Of a stretch of DNA of 64,000 bases, positions 16,204 through 25,266 are shown piece by piece. Source of the stretch: QWQI01 sp964608915. GTDB lineage: Bacteria > Planctomycetota > Planctomycetia > Isosphaerales > Isosphaeraceae. The DNA lies in the NCBI GenBank assembly GCA_964608915.1, contig CAZSQA010000007.1:1-64000 (forward strand). Direction: 5' to 3'. Every line of letters begins with the position of its first letter. The first letter of the stretch is position 1. The position numbers were made by a program, and so were the translations under genes. The notes below the pieces were generated by a model, which saw nothing but the letters and a program-made list of their open reading frames with translations, searched no databases and was not told where the DNA came from.

Positions 16204-19200
16204 ATGAGCCAAAGTTCGTTCCGACGGAAAGTCGTCCGAGCCGTACCGCTGACCGCCTTGACGATCGCCTCGCTGGGCTCGTCGGGTTGTACGCGAGAGT
16301 TTTTCCGTCAGTGGGCCAACCAGGACGTAACGGAAGCGGTGTTCGAAAAGAGCCGCGACCCCCGTTACCGGCTGGACATGTTCTCGATCGAACCGCCGGC
16401 GATGTCGCGGTTCGCCGATCCGTTCGATCCGGACCATCCGGCCGCGCCGCCGGATGACCTCGCAGCCGAAGCCCTCTCGCCGGTTCCGCAGGTGCCCCGG
16501 ACACGCCTGCTGAGCCCGGTCGAAGGAACCGGTTACCTGGACATGCTCGACAACTGGACTCGCGACCAGGCCGTCGCGGGCGGGCCTTTGACCGGCCCCC
16601 GGCCGCTCCGTTCGCCGGCAGAAGCGCACAGGAACGTGACTCCCCGCGTCCCCAACGATCCGGGCAGCCCTGAGGCGTTCGAGGAAGAGAAGAAGGCCTT
16701 CGAAGGGATCCGGCGCAATACGCCCGACGCTTCGACCCCGAAACCGGAAGGCGGTGCCGTGACGCCTCCGCCGGCGCCTGGCCCGGACCAGACGCGTGCT
16801 TACCCTGGCAGCAATACGCCGAAGTCGCCGCGTTTCACGATGGCGGCCAACGACTTGCGGAAAACCTCCGAAAATCGTGGGCCAACCGGCGGGGATTCGT
16901 CGCCTAAATTGTTGAATCCTCATTCGGGGTCTGGTTCCGCGGAAGACACTCAATCCGGTCAACGAGTGTCCGAAGTCGCCAGTACGGGTGAGGATTCGCT
17001 TTCTTCCCCTATTGCCGGTCGCGGCAATCCCGCCGGGTTCGACCCGAAACGGGCCCCTCATACCGGGCAGCTCAAACCTGGCAAACCGGTGAATCTGGAC
17101 ACGGTCAGTCCGGAAAGGCGTGCAGTGGTCAGCCAATTCGTGGCCTCCGTCAAGACCGGCATTCCCTTACCTGTCGATGTGCCCGTGCCGGCCGCACCGA
17201 AGGCCGATGCAGGGCTGAAGCGGACCTCGCTTCAGGAGCCCGCCCAGACCCCGCCCGCCGCCGGAGCCGAAGCGAAACCCGCGAGCGACGAACCGGCCGC
17301 ACGCACGAAACCTGAAACGGCCGACCGTCTTCCGGAACCGCTCGAAGCCGCTCCCGGCGACGGCCCTGACAATCGCCTGAGCAATGCGTCGGACACTTCG
17401 ACGCAGCTCCTCGAGATTCTCAACCCCAAGGTGAAAGACCTGGACGCCGAACTGGCTGCCGGTCTGCCCGGGGGCAGCGGGGCCTACGTCATCACGCCGA
17501 ACGAGGCCCTGACGCTCGCCCTCATCAACAGCCGCGACTATCAGAACCGGCTGGAAAACATTTACCTGACGGCACTTCCGGTCACCCTCCAGCGGTTCAA
17601 CATGGAGCCGCAGGCCTTCGCGGGCCTGAGCCCGTCGACACTGCCGCCGCGAGCTAGCGTTCCGAGCTTTGCGAACAGCTTCCTCTATAGAACGCTGGAA
17701 GCTCCAGGCGGTCAGTCGAGCGTGATCAGCCAGGGCCAGGTGGCCGGTGTCGGCAAGGTGTTCATGTCCGGTATGAACATCGTCACGGCGTTCGCCAGCC
17801 AGACGGTCATCAACCTGACCGGTGCCACGCCGCTGCAACCCCAGGTGCAGTCGATCATTCCGATCACGATCGTCCAGCCCTTCCTGAAGGGCGGCGGCCG
17901 GGCCGTGACGCTCGAAGGCCTCACCCAGGCCGAGCGTAACCTGCTCTATGAAGTGCGAGCCTACGCTCGCTATCGGCAGGATTTCGTGACGCGTCTCCTG
18001 CTCGGCAACTCAGCCGGTGCCGCGGCGAACCTTGGCGGCTTCGGCACCACCGCTGCCGGTGGCACGGACCCGACGATCGGATATCTGCCGCTGCTGCAGA
18101 CGTTGATGACGATCGAGAACAACCGTAACCAGGTTTCGAACTTCGAGACGATCCTGACGCTTCAGGAAGAGCAGGTGGGTGGTGAAGGTTCAGGTCTGAC
18201 GCAGCTTCAGGTCGACCAGACCAACAGCCAGCTCCAGAACGCCCGCGTCGGTCTGCTCCAGTCACAGGTGACGTATCGTAACCAGCTTGACCAGTTCAAG
18301 ATGCAGATGGGCCTGCCGCCCGACGTGCCGATCGTGCCCGACCTCGAAATGATCCGGCCCTATCGTCAGTTCCTGCGGGATCTGCGTGAGTGGTCGATCC
18401 GGGGCGACCGGGAGCTTTCGGAGCTGGACGTGATCGTCGGCCGCCTGCCGGATCTGGACGAACTCGACGTGAAGATCGACGACCGCTCCGTGCTGGACGT
18501 GATTACGGGCGAGAAGTTCGACGAAGAGGAAGAATTGCTGCTGGCGGCGGCCCGCGTGGCGCTGGAGAACCGGGTCGACCTCATGAACGCCCGGGCCCAG
18601 CTCTATGACGCCTGGCGTCAGATCCGGGTCTCGGCCAACGCCCTCAAGGGGGTGTTCAACGTGAACGTGACCAACCAGGTCTATACGTCGCCGCTGGACA
18701 CCAATCCGTTCGGGTTCCTCAGCAGTGCCAAGCAGTTCGCCCTTCAGTTCAACGCCGAGCTGCCGCTGATCCGGCTGGCCGAGCGGAACACCTTCCGCAC
18801 GACTCTGATCAACTACCAGCGTCAGCGCCGGGCCCTGATGCAATCCGAGGATCAGCTGAAACAATCTATCCGGGCCACGGTTCGTCAGCTACAATTGGTC
18901 TATCAGCAGTTCGAGATCGGCAAGAACCAGCTGACGTTGCAGATACGTCAGCGGGACAATGCCCAGGAACAGCTCTTCGCCCCGCCCGGATCCGGTGGTC
19001 AGGCTCAAGACGTGGCCGTGAACGTTCTGAACCTGAACAGTTCGACGACTGGCCTGAATACGGCCGCCAACAACCTTGTCGGTCAATACGTGAGCTTCAT
19101 CGGAATTCGACTCCAACTGTTCCGCGACCTCGGAATCATGCCCTACGACGAATGGGAGGCCTACTATGAACTTTTCGCTCCCAAATCCATCTACTCCATC

Positions 19201-19263
19201 CGGGTTGACGGATCCGGCGAAACCGCCCCTGAACCTGCCGCCGCTGGAGAGCCCCTCCAGTAA
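16204..19263 (+). CDS. TolC-family outer-membrane efflux lipoprotein with long N-terminal extension
   Basis: 1019 aa. The ATG at 16204 begins a lipoprotein signal peptide: basic SFRRKVVRAV, a hydrophobic stretch, then lipobox GSSGC. About 390 residues of Pro/Ala/Glu-rich low-complexity sequence follow, which ordinary TolC proteins (about 450-500 aa) lack. The TolC domain begins near residue 430 with YVITPNEALTLALINSRDYQ and shows two helical repeats with Gln/Asn-rich coiled coils (TLQEEQVGGEGSGLTQLQVD; RQRRALMQSEDQLKQSIRAT). It should be the outer-membrane channel of the adaptor/ABC pump encoded downstream. Its last 98 bases overlap the adaptor gene. Confidence 0.87.
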   Translation: MSQSSFRRKVVRAVPLTALTIASLGSSGCTREFFRQWANQDVTEAVFEKSRDPRYRLDMFSIEPPAMSRFADPFDPDHPAAPPDDLAAEALSPVPQVPRTRLLSPVEGTGYLDMLDNWTRDQAVAGGPLTGPRPLRSPAEAHRNVTPRVPNDPGSPEAFEEEKKAFEGIRRNTPDASTPKPEGGAVTPPPAPGPDQTRAYPGSNTPKSPRFTMAANDLRKTSENRGPTGGDSSPKLLNPHSGSGSAEDTQSGQRVSEVASTGEDSLSSPIAGRGNPAGFDPKRAPHTGQLKPGKPVNLDTVSPERRAVVSQFVASVKTGIPLPVDVPVPAAPKADAGLKRTSLQEPAQTPPAAGAEAKPASDEPAARTKPETADRLPEPLEAAPGDGPDNRLSNASDTSTQLLEILNPKVKDLDAELAAGLPGGSGAYVITPNEALTLALINSRDYQNRLENIYLTALPVTLQRFNMEPQAFAGLSPSTLPPRASVPSFANSFLYRTLEAPGGQSSVISQGQVAGVGKVFMSGMNIVTAFASQTVINLTGATPLQPQVQSIIPITIVQPFLKGGGRAVTLEGLTQAERNLLYEVRAYARYRQDFVTRLLLGNSAGAAANLGGFGTTAAGGTDPTIGYLPLLQTLMTIENNRNQVSNFETILTLQEEQVGGEGSGLTQLQVDQTNSQLQNARVGLLQSQVTYRNQLDQFKMQMGLPPDVPIVPDLEMIRPYRQFLRDLREWSIRGDRELSELDVIVGRLPDLDELDVKIDDRSVLDVITGEKFDEEEELLLAAARVALENRVDLMNARAQLYDAWRQIRVSANALKGVFNVNVTNQVYTSPLDTNPFGFLSSAKQFALQFNAELPLIRLAERNTFRTTLINYQRQRRALMQSEDQLKQSIRATVRQLQLVYQQFEIGKNQLTLQIRQRDNAQEQLFAPPGSGGQAQDVAVNVLNLNSSTTGLNTAANNLVGQYVSFIGIRLQLFRDLGIMPYDEWEAYYELFAPKSIYSIRVDGSGETAPEPAAAGEPLQ

Positions 19264-21079
19264 GAAGATCAAAAGAAAGAAGATGGGAATTCTGCCCAAG
19301 CTTCTGTCGCTCCTCGCGTTCGGCGGTGCAGGCACCGCCGGACTCCTCTATTCCGGTGCCCTGGAGTCGATGGGGCTGAAGCCGAACCTGGCCGGCCTTC
19401 TGGGCAAGGAACAGGTGATGGTCGTCACCTATAAGGTGAACAAAGGCGCCCTGGCGATCACGGTGAAAGAACGGGGCAACCTCGAAAGCTCCAAGAACGA
19501 AGACGTGATGAGCGAAGTGGAAGGCTCCACGACGATCATCAAGATCCTGCCGGAAGGCACCCGCGTCCGTAAGGGCGAACTCGTCTGCGAGCTGGATTCG
19601 GCGTCGCTGAAAGACCAGCTCACGAACCAGCGGATCACGGTGCAGCAGGCCGAAGCGGCGTATCAGAACAGCAAGCTGACCCGCGAAGTCGCCGAAATCG
19701 CGTTGAACGAATACATCGAAGGCACCTACATGCAGGACATCCGGCAGGCCGAGGGCGAAAAGGCCCTGGCCGAGACCGAGATGCTCCGTGCCAAGGACCG
19801 CCTGAAGTGGGCCAACCAGATGTTCGACAAGGGTTACCTTTCGAACACCGCCAAGGTGGCCGAAGAGGCGAACTTGCAGCGTGCCACGTTCAACAAGGAA
19901 CAGGCCGAGACGAAGATCACGGTACTGAAGGAATATACCAAGAAGAAGATGACGACCGACCTGAACTCGAACATCGAGAAGGCCCGGTCCGACGAACTCG
20001 CCAAGGAAGCAACGCTGAACCTCGAAAAGGAAAAGGAAGCCAAGCTCACCGTCCAGATCGACAAGTGTAAATTGCTGGCGCCTAACGACGGCCTGGTGGT
20101 TTACGCGAACGATCCGGGCCGCTTCGGCGGTTCGAACCAGCCCCAGATCGAGGAAGGTGCCCAGATCCGTGAACGTCAGGCCATCTTCCGTCTGCCCGAC
20201 ATCAACAACATGCGGGTCAACACCAAGGTCCACGAATCGCAGATCGACCGGATCGAAAAAGGGCTGAAATCGCGGATTCGCGTCGACGCCTTCCCGGGCG
20301 AAGTCTTCGACGGCACCGTCGACACGGTCGCCCCGCTGCCTGACTCGGCCAACTTCTTCGCTTCCGACGTCAAGGTCTATACCACCCAGGTCTCCATCGA
20401 CAAAGCCAATGCCGCCTTGCGGCCTGGTATGACGGCCCAGGTGGAGATCCTGATCAGGGAGATCGACGACGTCCTGGCCGTCCCGGTTCAGGCGATCCTC
20501 CAGGTGGCCAGCAAGGACACCGTCTTCATCAAGGACGGCAATGGCTGGAAACGGACCGAAGTGACCCTTGGCGACACCAACGACCAGCTCATCGAAGTGA
20601 CCAAGGGCCTGAAGGATGGCGATGAAGTCGCCCTGGCCCCTGTGAATCTGCTTTCCGACGAGGAGAAGCGTTCGATGGTCGGCCCGGGCAAGGCGACGCG
20701 CAAGCGTGACTGGGGCGAAGCCGGAAAGGGCGGTGGCGATGCGGCCAAGGGTGGCGGTGCAGCCGTGGCCAAGGGCGAAGGCAAGGAAAAGGCCAAGGGC
20801 AAGCGAGGCGGCGCAGGTGGCGCGTTCAACCCAGCCATGTTCCAGAAGTTCCAGAATTTGTCGACGGATGAGCGGGCCCAGATGAAGACGGCCGACGAAG
20901 CGACCAAGAAGTCGCTGATGAAGAAGGCCGGCTTCACGGACGCCGAAATTCAGCAGCTCAACGAAGCCGCCAAAAGCTTCGGTGGCGGCGGTGGTGGCGG
21001 CTTCGGTGGAGGTCCTCCCGGTGGTGGAGGTGGTGGCGGCTTCGGCGGGGGACGTCCTGGCGGAGGCCCGCCCCAATGA
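19166..21079 (+). CDS. HlyD/MacA-family periplasmic adaptor with Gly-rich tail
   Basis: 637 aa membrane fusion protein linking the inner-membrane ABC transporter to TolC. A GGGAGG site at 19154-19159 supports ATG 19166, inside the upstream gene; ATG 19283 just before the membrane anchor (LLSLLAFGGAGTAGLLYSGAL) is the alternative. In order: cytoplasmic Pro-rich leader, one membrane segment, biotinyl-lipoyl half-domain, a long alpha-hairpin (about residues 150-300, rich in Glu/Lys/Gln), second lipoyl half (CKLLAPNDGLVVYANDPG), beta-barrel and membrane-proximal domain. The last 120 residues are Lys/Gly/Ala-rich and end in long poly-Gly, unusual for this family. Four-base overlap with the ATPase gene. 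Confidence 0.9.
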   Translation: MNFSLPNPSTPSGLTDPAKPPLNLPPLESPSSKKIKRKKMGILPKLLSLLAFGGAGTAGLLYSGALESMGLKPNLAGLLGKEQVMVVTYKVNKGALAITVKERGNLESSKNEDVMSEVEGSTTIIKILPEGTRVRKGELVCELDSASLKDQLTNQRITVQQAEAAYQNSKLTREVAEIALNEYIEGTYMQDIRQAEGEKALAETEMLRAKDRLKWANQMFDKGYLSNTAKVAEEANLQRATFNKEQAETKITVLKEYTKKKMTTDLNSNIEKARSDELAKEATLNLEKEKEAKLTVQIDKCKLLAPNDGLVVYANDPGRFGGSNQPQIEEGAQIRERQAIFRLPDINNMRVNTKVHESQIDRIEKGLKSRIRVDAFPGEVFDGTVDTVAPLPDSANFFASDVKVYTTQVSIDKANAALRPGMTAQVEILIREIDDVLAVPVQAILQVASKDTVFIKDGNGWKRTEVTLGDTNDQLIEVTKGLKDGDEVALAPVNLLSDEEKRSMVGPGKATRKRDWGEAGKGGGDAAKGGGAAVAKGEGKEKAKGKRGGAGGAFNPAMFQKFQNLSTDERAQMKTADEATKKSLMKKAGFTDAEIQQLNEAAKSFGGGGGGGFGGGPPGGGGGGGFGGGRPGGGPPQ

Positions 21080-21945
21080 GTGAAATTCAGCCGACGACGC
21101 CGGAGGAATCCGGCGTCGAAGTGGCCCAGATCGAAGTGCCCGTCGAGCTTTACCGCAGTCGGGCGATCATCGAGGGCAAACGCCCGATCGTCAGCCTGAA
21201 GGATGTGCGCAAGACGTACGTCATGGGCAAAAAAGGCGATACCGGCGCGGTCATCGTGCACGCCCTTCGGGGCGTGACGGTCGACTTCTACGAAGGCGAA
21301 TACGTGGCCATCATGGGCGCGTCCGGCTCGGGCAAGTCGACGATGCTCAACCTGCTCGGTTGCCTGGACCGTCCGACGAGCGGCCTGTATTACATGGGCG
21401 AGAACGATGTCGCGAACATGTCCGACGACGAACTCTCCGAAGTTCGCAGCCGCTTCATCGGCTTCATCTTTCAGTCGTACAACCTGATTCAGCAATACAC
21501 GGTGCTGGAGAATATCCAGCTGCCGCTGACGTATCAGGGGTCCGGCGAAATTTCGGCCGAACAGCAGCAGCGTACCGAAGAGCTGGCGGCGATGGTGGGC
21601 CTGGGCGACCGGCTGGACCACCGCCCGATGCAGCTTTCCGGGGGCCAGCAGCAGCGAGTGGCGATCGCCCGTTCGCTGATCAATGACCCGTACATCATCC
21701 TCGCCGACGAAGCGACCGGCAACCTCGACACGAAGACGAGCCATGAGATCATGTCCATGCTCGGCTCGCTCAACGAAGCCGGCAAGACGATCATCATGGT
21801 GACCCACGAAGACGACATCGCCGAGCACGCCAAGCGGATCATCCGCATGCGGGACGGCAATATCGTCGAGGACGGCCCCTCCCAGCGCATGGTCGCCGCG
21901 GCGACCGGCCTGAGCGGCCAGACCGTCATGTCTTCGGTCCCGTAA
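21076..21945 (+). CDS. ABC transporter ATP-binding protein (MacB/LolD type)
   Basis: 289 aa ATPase of the 3-component efflux or export ABC class. Walker A GASGSGKS (about residue 80), Q-loop FIFQSYNLIQQYTVLEN, signature LSGGQQQRVAIARSL, Walker B YIILADEATGNLD and switch His in MVTHEDD are all intact. An extra N-terminal stretch of about 40 residues precedes the domain. It overlaps the adaptor gene by four bases and precedes the permease by 78 bases, so it energises that permease. Confidence 0.95.
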   Translation: MSEIQPTTPEESGVEVAQIEVPVELYRSRAIIEGKRPIVSLKDVRKTYVMGKKGDTGAVIVHALRGVTVDFYEGEYVAIMGASGSGKSTMLNLLGCLDRPTSGLYYMGENDVANMSDDELSEVRSRFIGFIFQSYNLIQQYTVLENIQLPLTYQGSGEISAEQQQRTEELAAMVGLGDRLDHRPMQLSGGQQQRVAIARSLINDPYIILADEATGNLDTKTSHEIMSMLGSLNEAGKTIIMVTHEDDIAEHAKRIIRMRDGNIVEDGPSQRMVAAATGLSGQTVMSSVP

Positions 21946-22023
21946 GGCTGCCCCGCTTACGGCCTTCGTCCGCCTCCGAATCCGCCCGACCCGTACCGCA
22001 TTCGAATCAGGAGCCATCGATCC

Positions 22024-23313
22024 ATGAACCGTGTCTGGCGAAGCCTCAAGATGGGCCTCAAAAGCCTGTTGCTTCACAAGTTGCGGTCCGGGCTCACGGT
22101 GCTGGGCATCGTTTTCGGCGTGGCCAGCGTGATCGCCATGCTGGCCATCGGCGAAGGCTCCAGCCGCGACGCCCAGGCCCGTTTCGAAATGCTCGGCGTC
22201 ACCAACATCATCTACCGCTCGGTGAAGCCTTCCGACGAAGCCCAGGCCGCTGGCGGCCGCCCGAGCCGGATCCTCAACTATGGCCTCAAGTACGACGATT
22301 TCGAACGGGTCATCAACACCGTTCCGACGATCAAGAAGGCCTTGCCGATCCGCGAGATCAAAAAAGAGATCCGCCGGTTGAACAAGGCCGTCGACGGTCG
22401 CGTGGTCGGCACCACGGCCGATTACATGGACTTCAACCACCTCGACATGGCCCGGGGCCGGTTTTTGTCCGAAACCGACAATCGCGACTATCAGAACTAT
22501 GTCGTACTTGCGGCTGGCACGGCAGCCACGCTATTCCCGTTCGAAGACCCTGTCGGCAAATCGATCAAGATCGGTTCCGACTATTACACCGTCATCGGCG
22601 TGACGGCCGCTCGCCAGGCCACGGCCGGCATTGGCGGCTCGTTCGCGGCCCAGGATTACGACAAAGACGTCTATATCCCCATCAACACCTGCCGGCTCCG
22701 CTTCGGCGAGCGGATCATGAACAGCCGCGCCGGCTCGATGGAAATGGAAGAGACGCAGCTTTCGCAGATCACCGTGCAGGTGGAAGACACGAATCTCGTC
22801 GAGCCCACGGTGCCGATCATCAAGGCCGCCATCGAGCCTTACAACATGCACGAGCGCAAGAAGGACGTGGCCATCACCGTGCCTTACGACCTTCTGCTGG
22901 AAGCCCAGCGATCGGCCCGCATCTGGAGCATGGTTCTGGGTGCCATCGCGGGCATTTCGCTGATCGTCGGCGGCATCGGCATCATGAACATCATGCTGGC
23001 GACCGTCACCGAACGGACTCGCGAAATCGGCATTCGCCGTGCCCTTGGCGCGAAGCGTAAGGACATCGTCCAGCAGTTCCTCATCGAAACGATCGTGCTC
23101 TCGGGCGTAGGGGGTATCCTGGGCGTCGTCATCGGCGTGATCATCCCGTTCGCGATCACCTATACCTCCAGCTCCGAGGTGAAGGCCATCGTCACGCCGA
23201 TTTCGATCATCATCGCCTTCTGCGTGTCGGTCTTCGTCGGCGTCATCGCCGGCCTTTACCCGGCCAGCCGGGCCGCCAAGATGGACCCGATCGAAGCCCT
23301 GCGTCACGAGTGA
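22024..23313 (+). CDS. MacB-like ABC transporter permease (FtsX family)
   Basis: 429 aa. An N-terminal membrane segment (SGLTVLGIVFGVASVIAMLAI) is followed by a periplasmic MacB_PCD-type domain of about 230 residues, then the FtsX module with three membrane segments (MVLGAIAGISLIVGGIGIMN; VGGILGVVIGVIIPFAITY; SIIIAFCVSVFVGVIAGLYP) and the typical ERTREIGIRRALGAKRKDI coupling motif. It works with the preceding ATPase as a mechanotransmission pump, not a classical translocator (established for MacB). RBS CAGGAGC lies about 10 bases upstream. Last gene of the efflux operon. Confidence 0.95.
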   Translation: MNRVWRSLKMGLKSLLLHKLRSGLTVLGIVFGVASVIAMLAIGEGSSRDAQARFEMLGVTNIIYRSVKPSDEAQAAGGRPSRILNYGLKYDDFERVINTVPTIKKALPIREIKKEIRRLNKAVDGRVVGTTADYMDFNHLDMARGRFLSETDNRDYQNYVVLAAGTAATLFPFEDPVGKSIKIGSDYYTVIGVTAARQATAGIGGSFAAQDYDKDVYIPINTCRLRFGERIMNSRAGSMEMEETQLSQITVQVEDTNLVEPTVPIIKAAIEPYNMHERKKDVAITVPYDLLLEAQRSARIWSMVLGAIAGISLIVGGIGIMNIMLATVTERTREIGIRRALGAKRKDIVQQFLIETIVLSGVGGILGVVIGVIIPFAITYTSSSEVKAIVTPISIIIAFCVSVFVGVIAGLYPASRAAKMDPIEALRHE

Positions 23314-23343
23314 CCGGAATCGGGTCGACCCGCAACGCGAAAC

Positions 23344-23389
23344 CGCCGTCCCTGGCACGTATCTCGTGCGATCGACGGCGTTTGCGTTT
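23344..23389 (+). terminator. Terminator after efflux operon
   Basis: A stem of CGCCGTC (23344-23350) with GACGGCG (23374-23380) encloses a second small stem (GCACG/CGTGC) and is followed by TTTGCGTTT. It sits 31 bases past the permease stop. Confidence 0.5.
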
Positions 23390-23558
23390 CATCTGAGCGA
23401 TCACGGAAAAGATCCGGAAATCGGTTTCACCATCGGCGATTCCGCCACCAGCATGGGGCGAAACCCGGTAACCTGGGCCGTTTGCCACGAATTTCCGCGG
23501 TCGAAGCCTGCGCCACAGCCAAAAAAGACTTGCGAATCGGCCGGGGCTTGACTAACCT

Positions 23559-23567
23559 TGCCATAAT
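23559..23567 (+). promoter_or_regulatory. Possible extended -10 promoter for greA
   Basis: TGCCATAAT matches an extended -10 box (TGn plus CATAAT) about 190 bases upstream of the greA start. No good -35 hexamer is present at the right distance. Weak evidence. Confidence 0.25.
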
Positions 23568-23760
23568 GTCATCGAGAATACGACCGGGTGTGGAACGACC
23601 ACATCCGGTTCTGTTTTCGCCTTCACCTCCTTCTGTCCTTTCGTTGGGGTGCCTGACCCGGAACTCGACGCGTCCCGATCGGCCGATGTGGCCATTCGTG
23701 TTCGGTTCCTTACGATGGGTTCGGCGAAATCCTGCCAGATCAACTTGGGAGTCTCAGGGA

Positions 23761-24243
23761 ATGTCGATTGACCGCATCCCCATGTCAAAAGAGGGTTACG
23801 ACAAGCTCAAGGCCCAACTGGACCACATGAAGAACGTGGACGCCCCGCGCATCGCCACTCAGATCGCGGAAGCACGTGCTGAAGGGGATTTGTCCGAAAA
23901 CGCCGAATTCGACGCCGCGATCGAAGCCCAGGGCCTTCTGGAAGCCCGAATCCGTGACCTCGAAAGCAAGCTGGCCTCAGCCCAGATCGTCGACAAGACC
24001 TCCATCAAGACGGACCGCGTCGTTTTCGGCTGCAAGGTCACCGTGCAGGATCTGGACAAGAAGTCGAAGACGGACTACACCCTGGTTTCACCCGGCGAAG
24101 AAGATTACGACTGCAACAAGATTCTGGCCACCAGCCCGATCGGCAAGGGGCTCGTCGGCAAGACCGTCGGCGAAGTCGCAGAAATCAATATTCCCAAGGG
24201 CCTTCTGCGTCTCAAGATCGTCGAAATCGGCATCGGCGACTAA
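23761..24243 (+). CDS. greA: Transcription elongation factor GreA
   Basis: 160 aa, the usual GreA length. It rescues backtracked RNA polymerase by stimulating transcript cleavage. The N-terminal coiled coil begins KEGYDKLKAQLDHMKNVDAP and carries the tip acidic pair in the family motif ARAEGDLSENAEFDAAIEAQ (about residues 38-57). The C-terminal FKBP-like domain shows SPIGKGLVGKTVGEVAEINIP. ATG 23761 is chosen because it starts the conserved domain; a longer frame upstream has no family similarity. Single gene with its own terminator. Confidence 0.97.
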   Translation: MSIDRIPMSKEGYDKLKAQLDHMKNVDAPRIATQIAEARAEGDLSENAEFDAAIEAQGLLEARIRDLESKLASAQIVDKTSIKTDRVVFGCKVTVQDLDKKSKTDYTLVSPGEEDYDCNKILATSPIGKGLVGKTVGEVAEINIPKGLLRLKIVEIGIGD

Positions 24244-24254
24244 GGGCCATCTTG

Positions 24255-24302
24255 CGGGAGCCGCTCCTTATTCGCCGGACGGCTCCCGACCCTGTCATTT
24301 TT
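24255..24302 (+). terminator. Intrinsic terminator after greA
   Basis: A 9-bp perfect stem (CGGGAGCCG at 24255-24263 with CGGCTCCCG at 24280-24288) is followed eight bases later by a run of six T. Confidence 0.55.
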
Positions 24303-24327
24303 GAGATCGCGACTGCCAGGGCTTCCC

Positions 24328-25221
24328 ATGATCTTCCCGATCGCGAATCGCATTTCACCGGCTTTCTTTCGAACGTGTTTTCGCTTTGTCCTCATCCTGT
24401 TTCTGTTCTCTGGCTGTGGACCCCGGGATGACAACGTCCGGCTTCCGGACGTCGTATATTCCCGCCCCGCCAGCGATCCCCTGAAATTCGATTTCGTTCG
24501 ACCTCAGGGCACTGGCCCGTTTCCGCTGGTCGTCTGCATTCATGGCGGCGGCTGGCGCAAGGGGGATCGTTCGGAGTATGCCGAATTTCAATCGACCATG
24601 GCAGGCAAAGGCATCGCCACGGTCTCGGTCCAGTACCGGCTCGCTCCGGGCGCTCAATTCCCCGCGCAGCTCGAGGATATCCGTAACGCCCTGAAGTTCG
24701 TCCTGGCCGATCGAACACGCTTTCCCGTCGACCCGAAACATGTCATGTGGATGGGCGGCTCGGCCGGCGGGCATCTGGCACTGCTGGCGGGTTTCGAAAA
24801 GGGAGCGGGTTTCGAATCTCGCCTGATCGTGAACGTCGCCGGACCAGCAGACTTGCGGACGTTCAAGTCATTGCCGTCCGGCGATGCCGTACTCAAAAAA
24901 TACGTCACTCGCGACTCGTCGGAATTGCTGGCCGACCTGCTCGGCACGGCCGATCGAACGGCCGAAATTTATCGGATCGCTTCACCGGTCGAACATCTTC
25001 GGCCCGACGGCCCGCGCGTGCTCTCTCTGCATGGCGACAAGGACGACATCGTACCGATCGCCCAGTCCGAAGCCCTGCATGCGAAACTCCGGGAAATGCA
25101 AGTTCCGGAAAAGCTGATCCGGATCCCCGGCGGCGGCCATGACATGGGCGCCTGGAACGCTGACGAACGACTGAAGGCCCTGATCGCAGTCGTCGAAGCG
25201 ATCGAAGCCGCGGCGAAATAG
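24328..25221 (+). CDS. Alpha/beta-hydrolase lipoprotein (esterase/BD-FAE type)
   Basis: 297 aa carboxylesterase-like protein exported as a lipoprotein: a hydrophobic signal (FFRTCFRFVLILFLFSGC) ends in a lipobox. Oxyanion-hole motif HGGGW (about residue 81), nucleophile elbow GGSAGG (about 150), acid in GDKDDIVP and catalytic His in GGGHDMG near the end give a complete triad in the order of the hormone-sensitive-lipase/BD-FAE group. ATG 24328 is preferred to TTG 24301. Substrate unknown; such planctomycete enzymes are often polysaccharide acetyl-esterases (inference). Confidence 0.88.
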   Translation: MIFPIANRISPAFFRTCFRFVLILFLFSGCGPRDDNVRLPDVVYSRPASDPLKFDFVRPQGTGPFPLVVCIHGGGWRKGDRSEYAEFQSTMAGKGIATVSVQYRLAPGAQFPAQLEDIRNALKFVLADRTRFPVDPKHVMWMGGSAGGHLALLAGFEKGAGFESRLIVNVAGPADLRTFKSLPSGDAVLKKYVTRDSSELLADLLGTADRTAEIYRIASPVEHLRPDGPRVLSLHGDKDDIVPIAQSEALHAKLREMQVPEKLIRIPGGGHDMGAWNADERLKALIAVVEAIEAAAK

Positions 25222-25266
25222 AATCCTGCGGTGGTCGACATCGATTCGAACGCCGTGGATTCGCAC

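Larger units (their letters stand above)
23314..23760. other. Intergenic region upstream of greA
   Basis: 447 bases without a credible gene. It holds a terminator for the efflux operon at the left end and a possible promoter for greA in the middle. The remainder may be untranslated leader. Confidence 0.6.

Noticed and set aside
19136..21076. 646-aa minus-strand open frame opposite the adaptor gene
   Set aside because: Shadow of the strongly biased codons of the adaptor gene; no domain and no ribosome-binding site.
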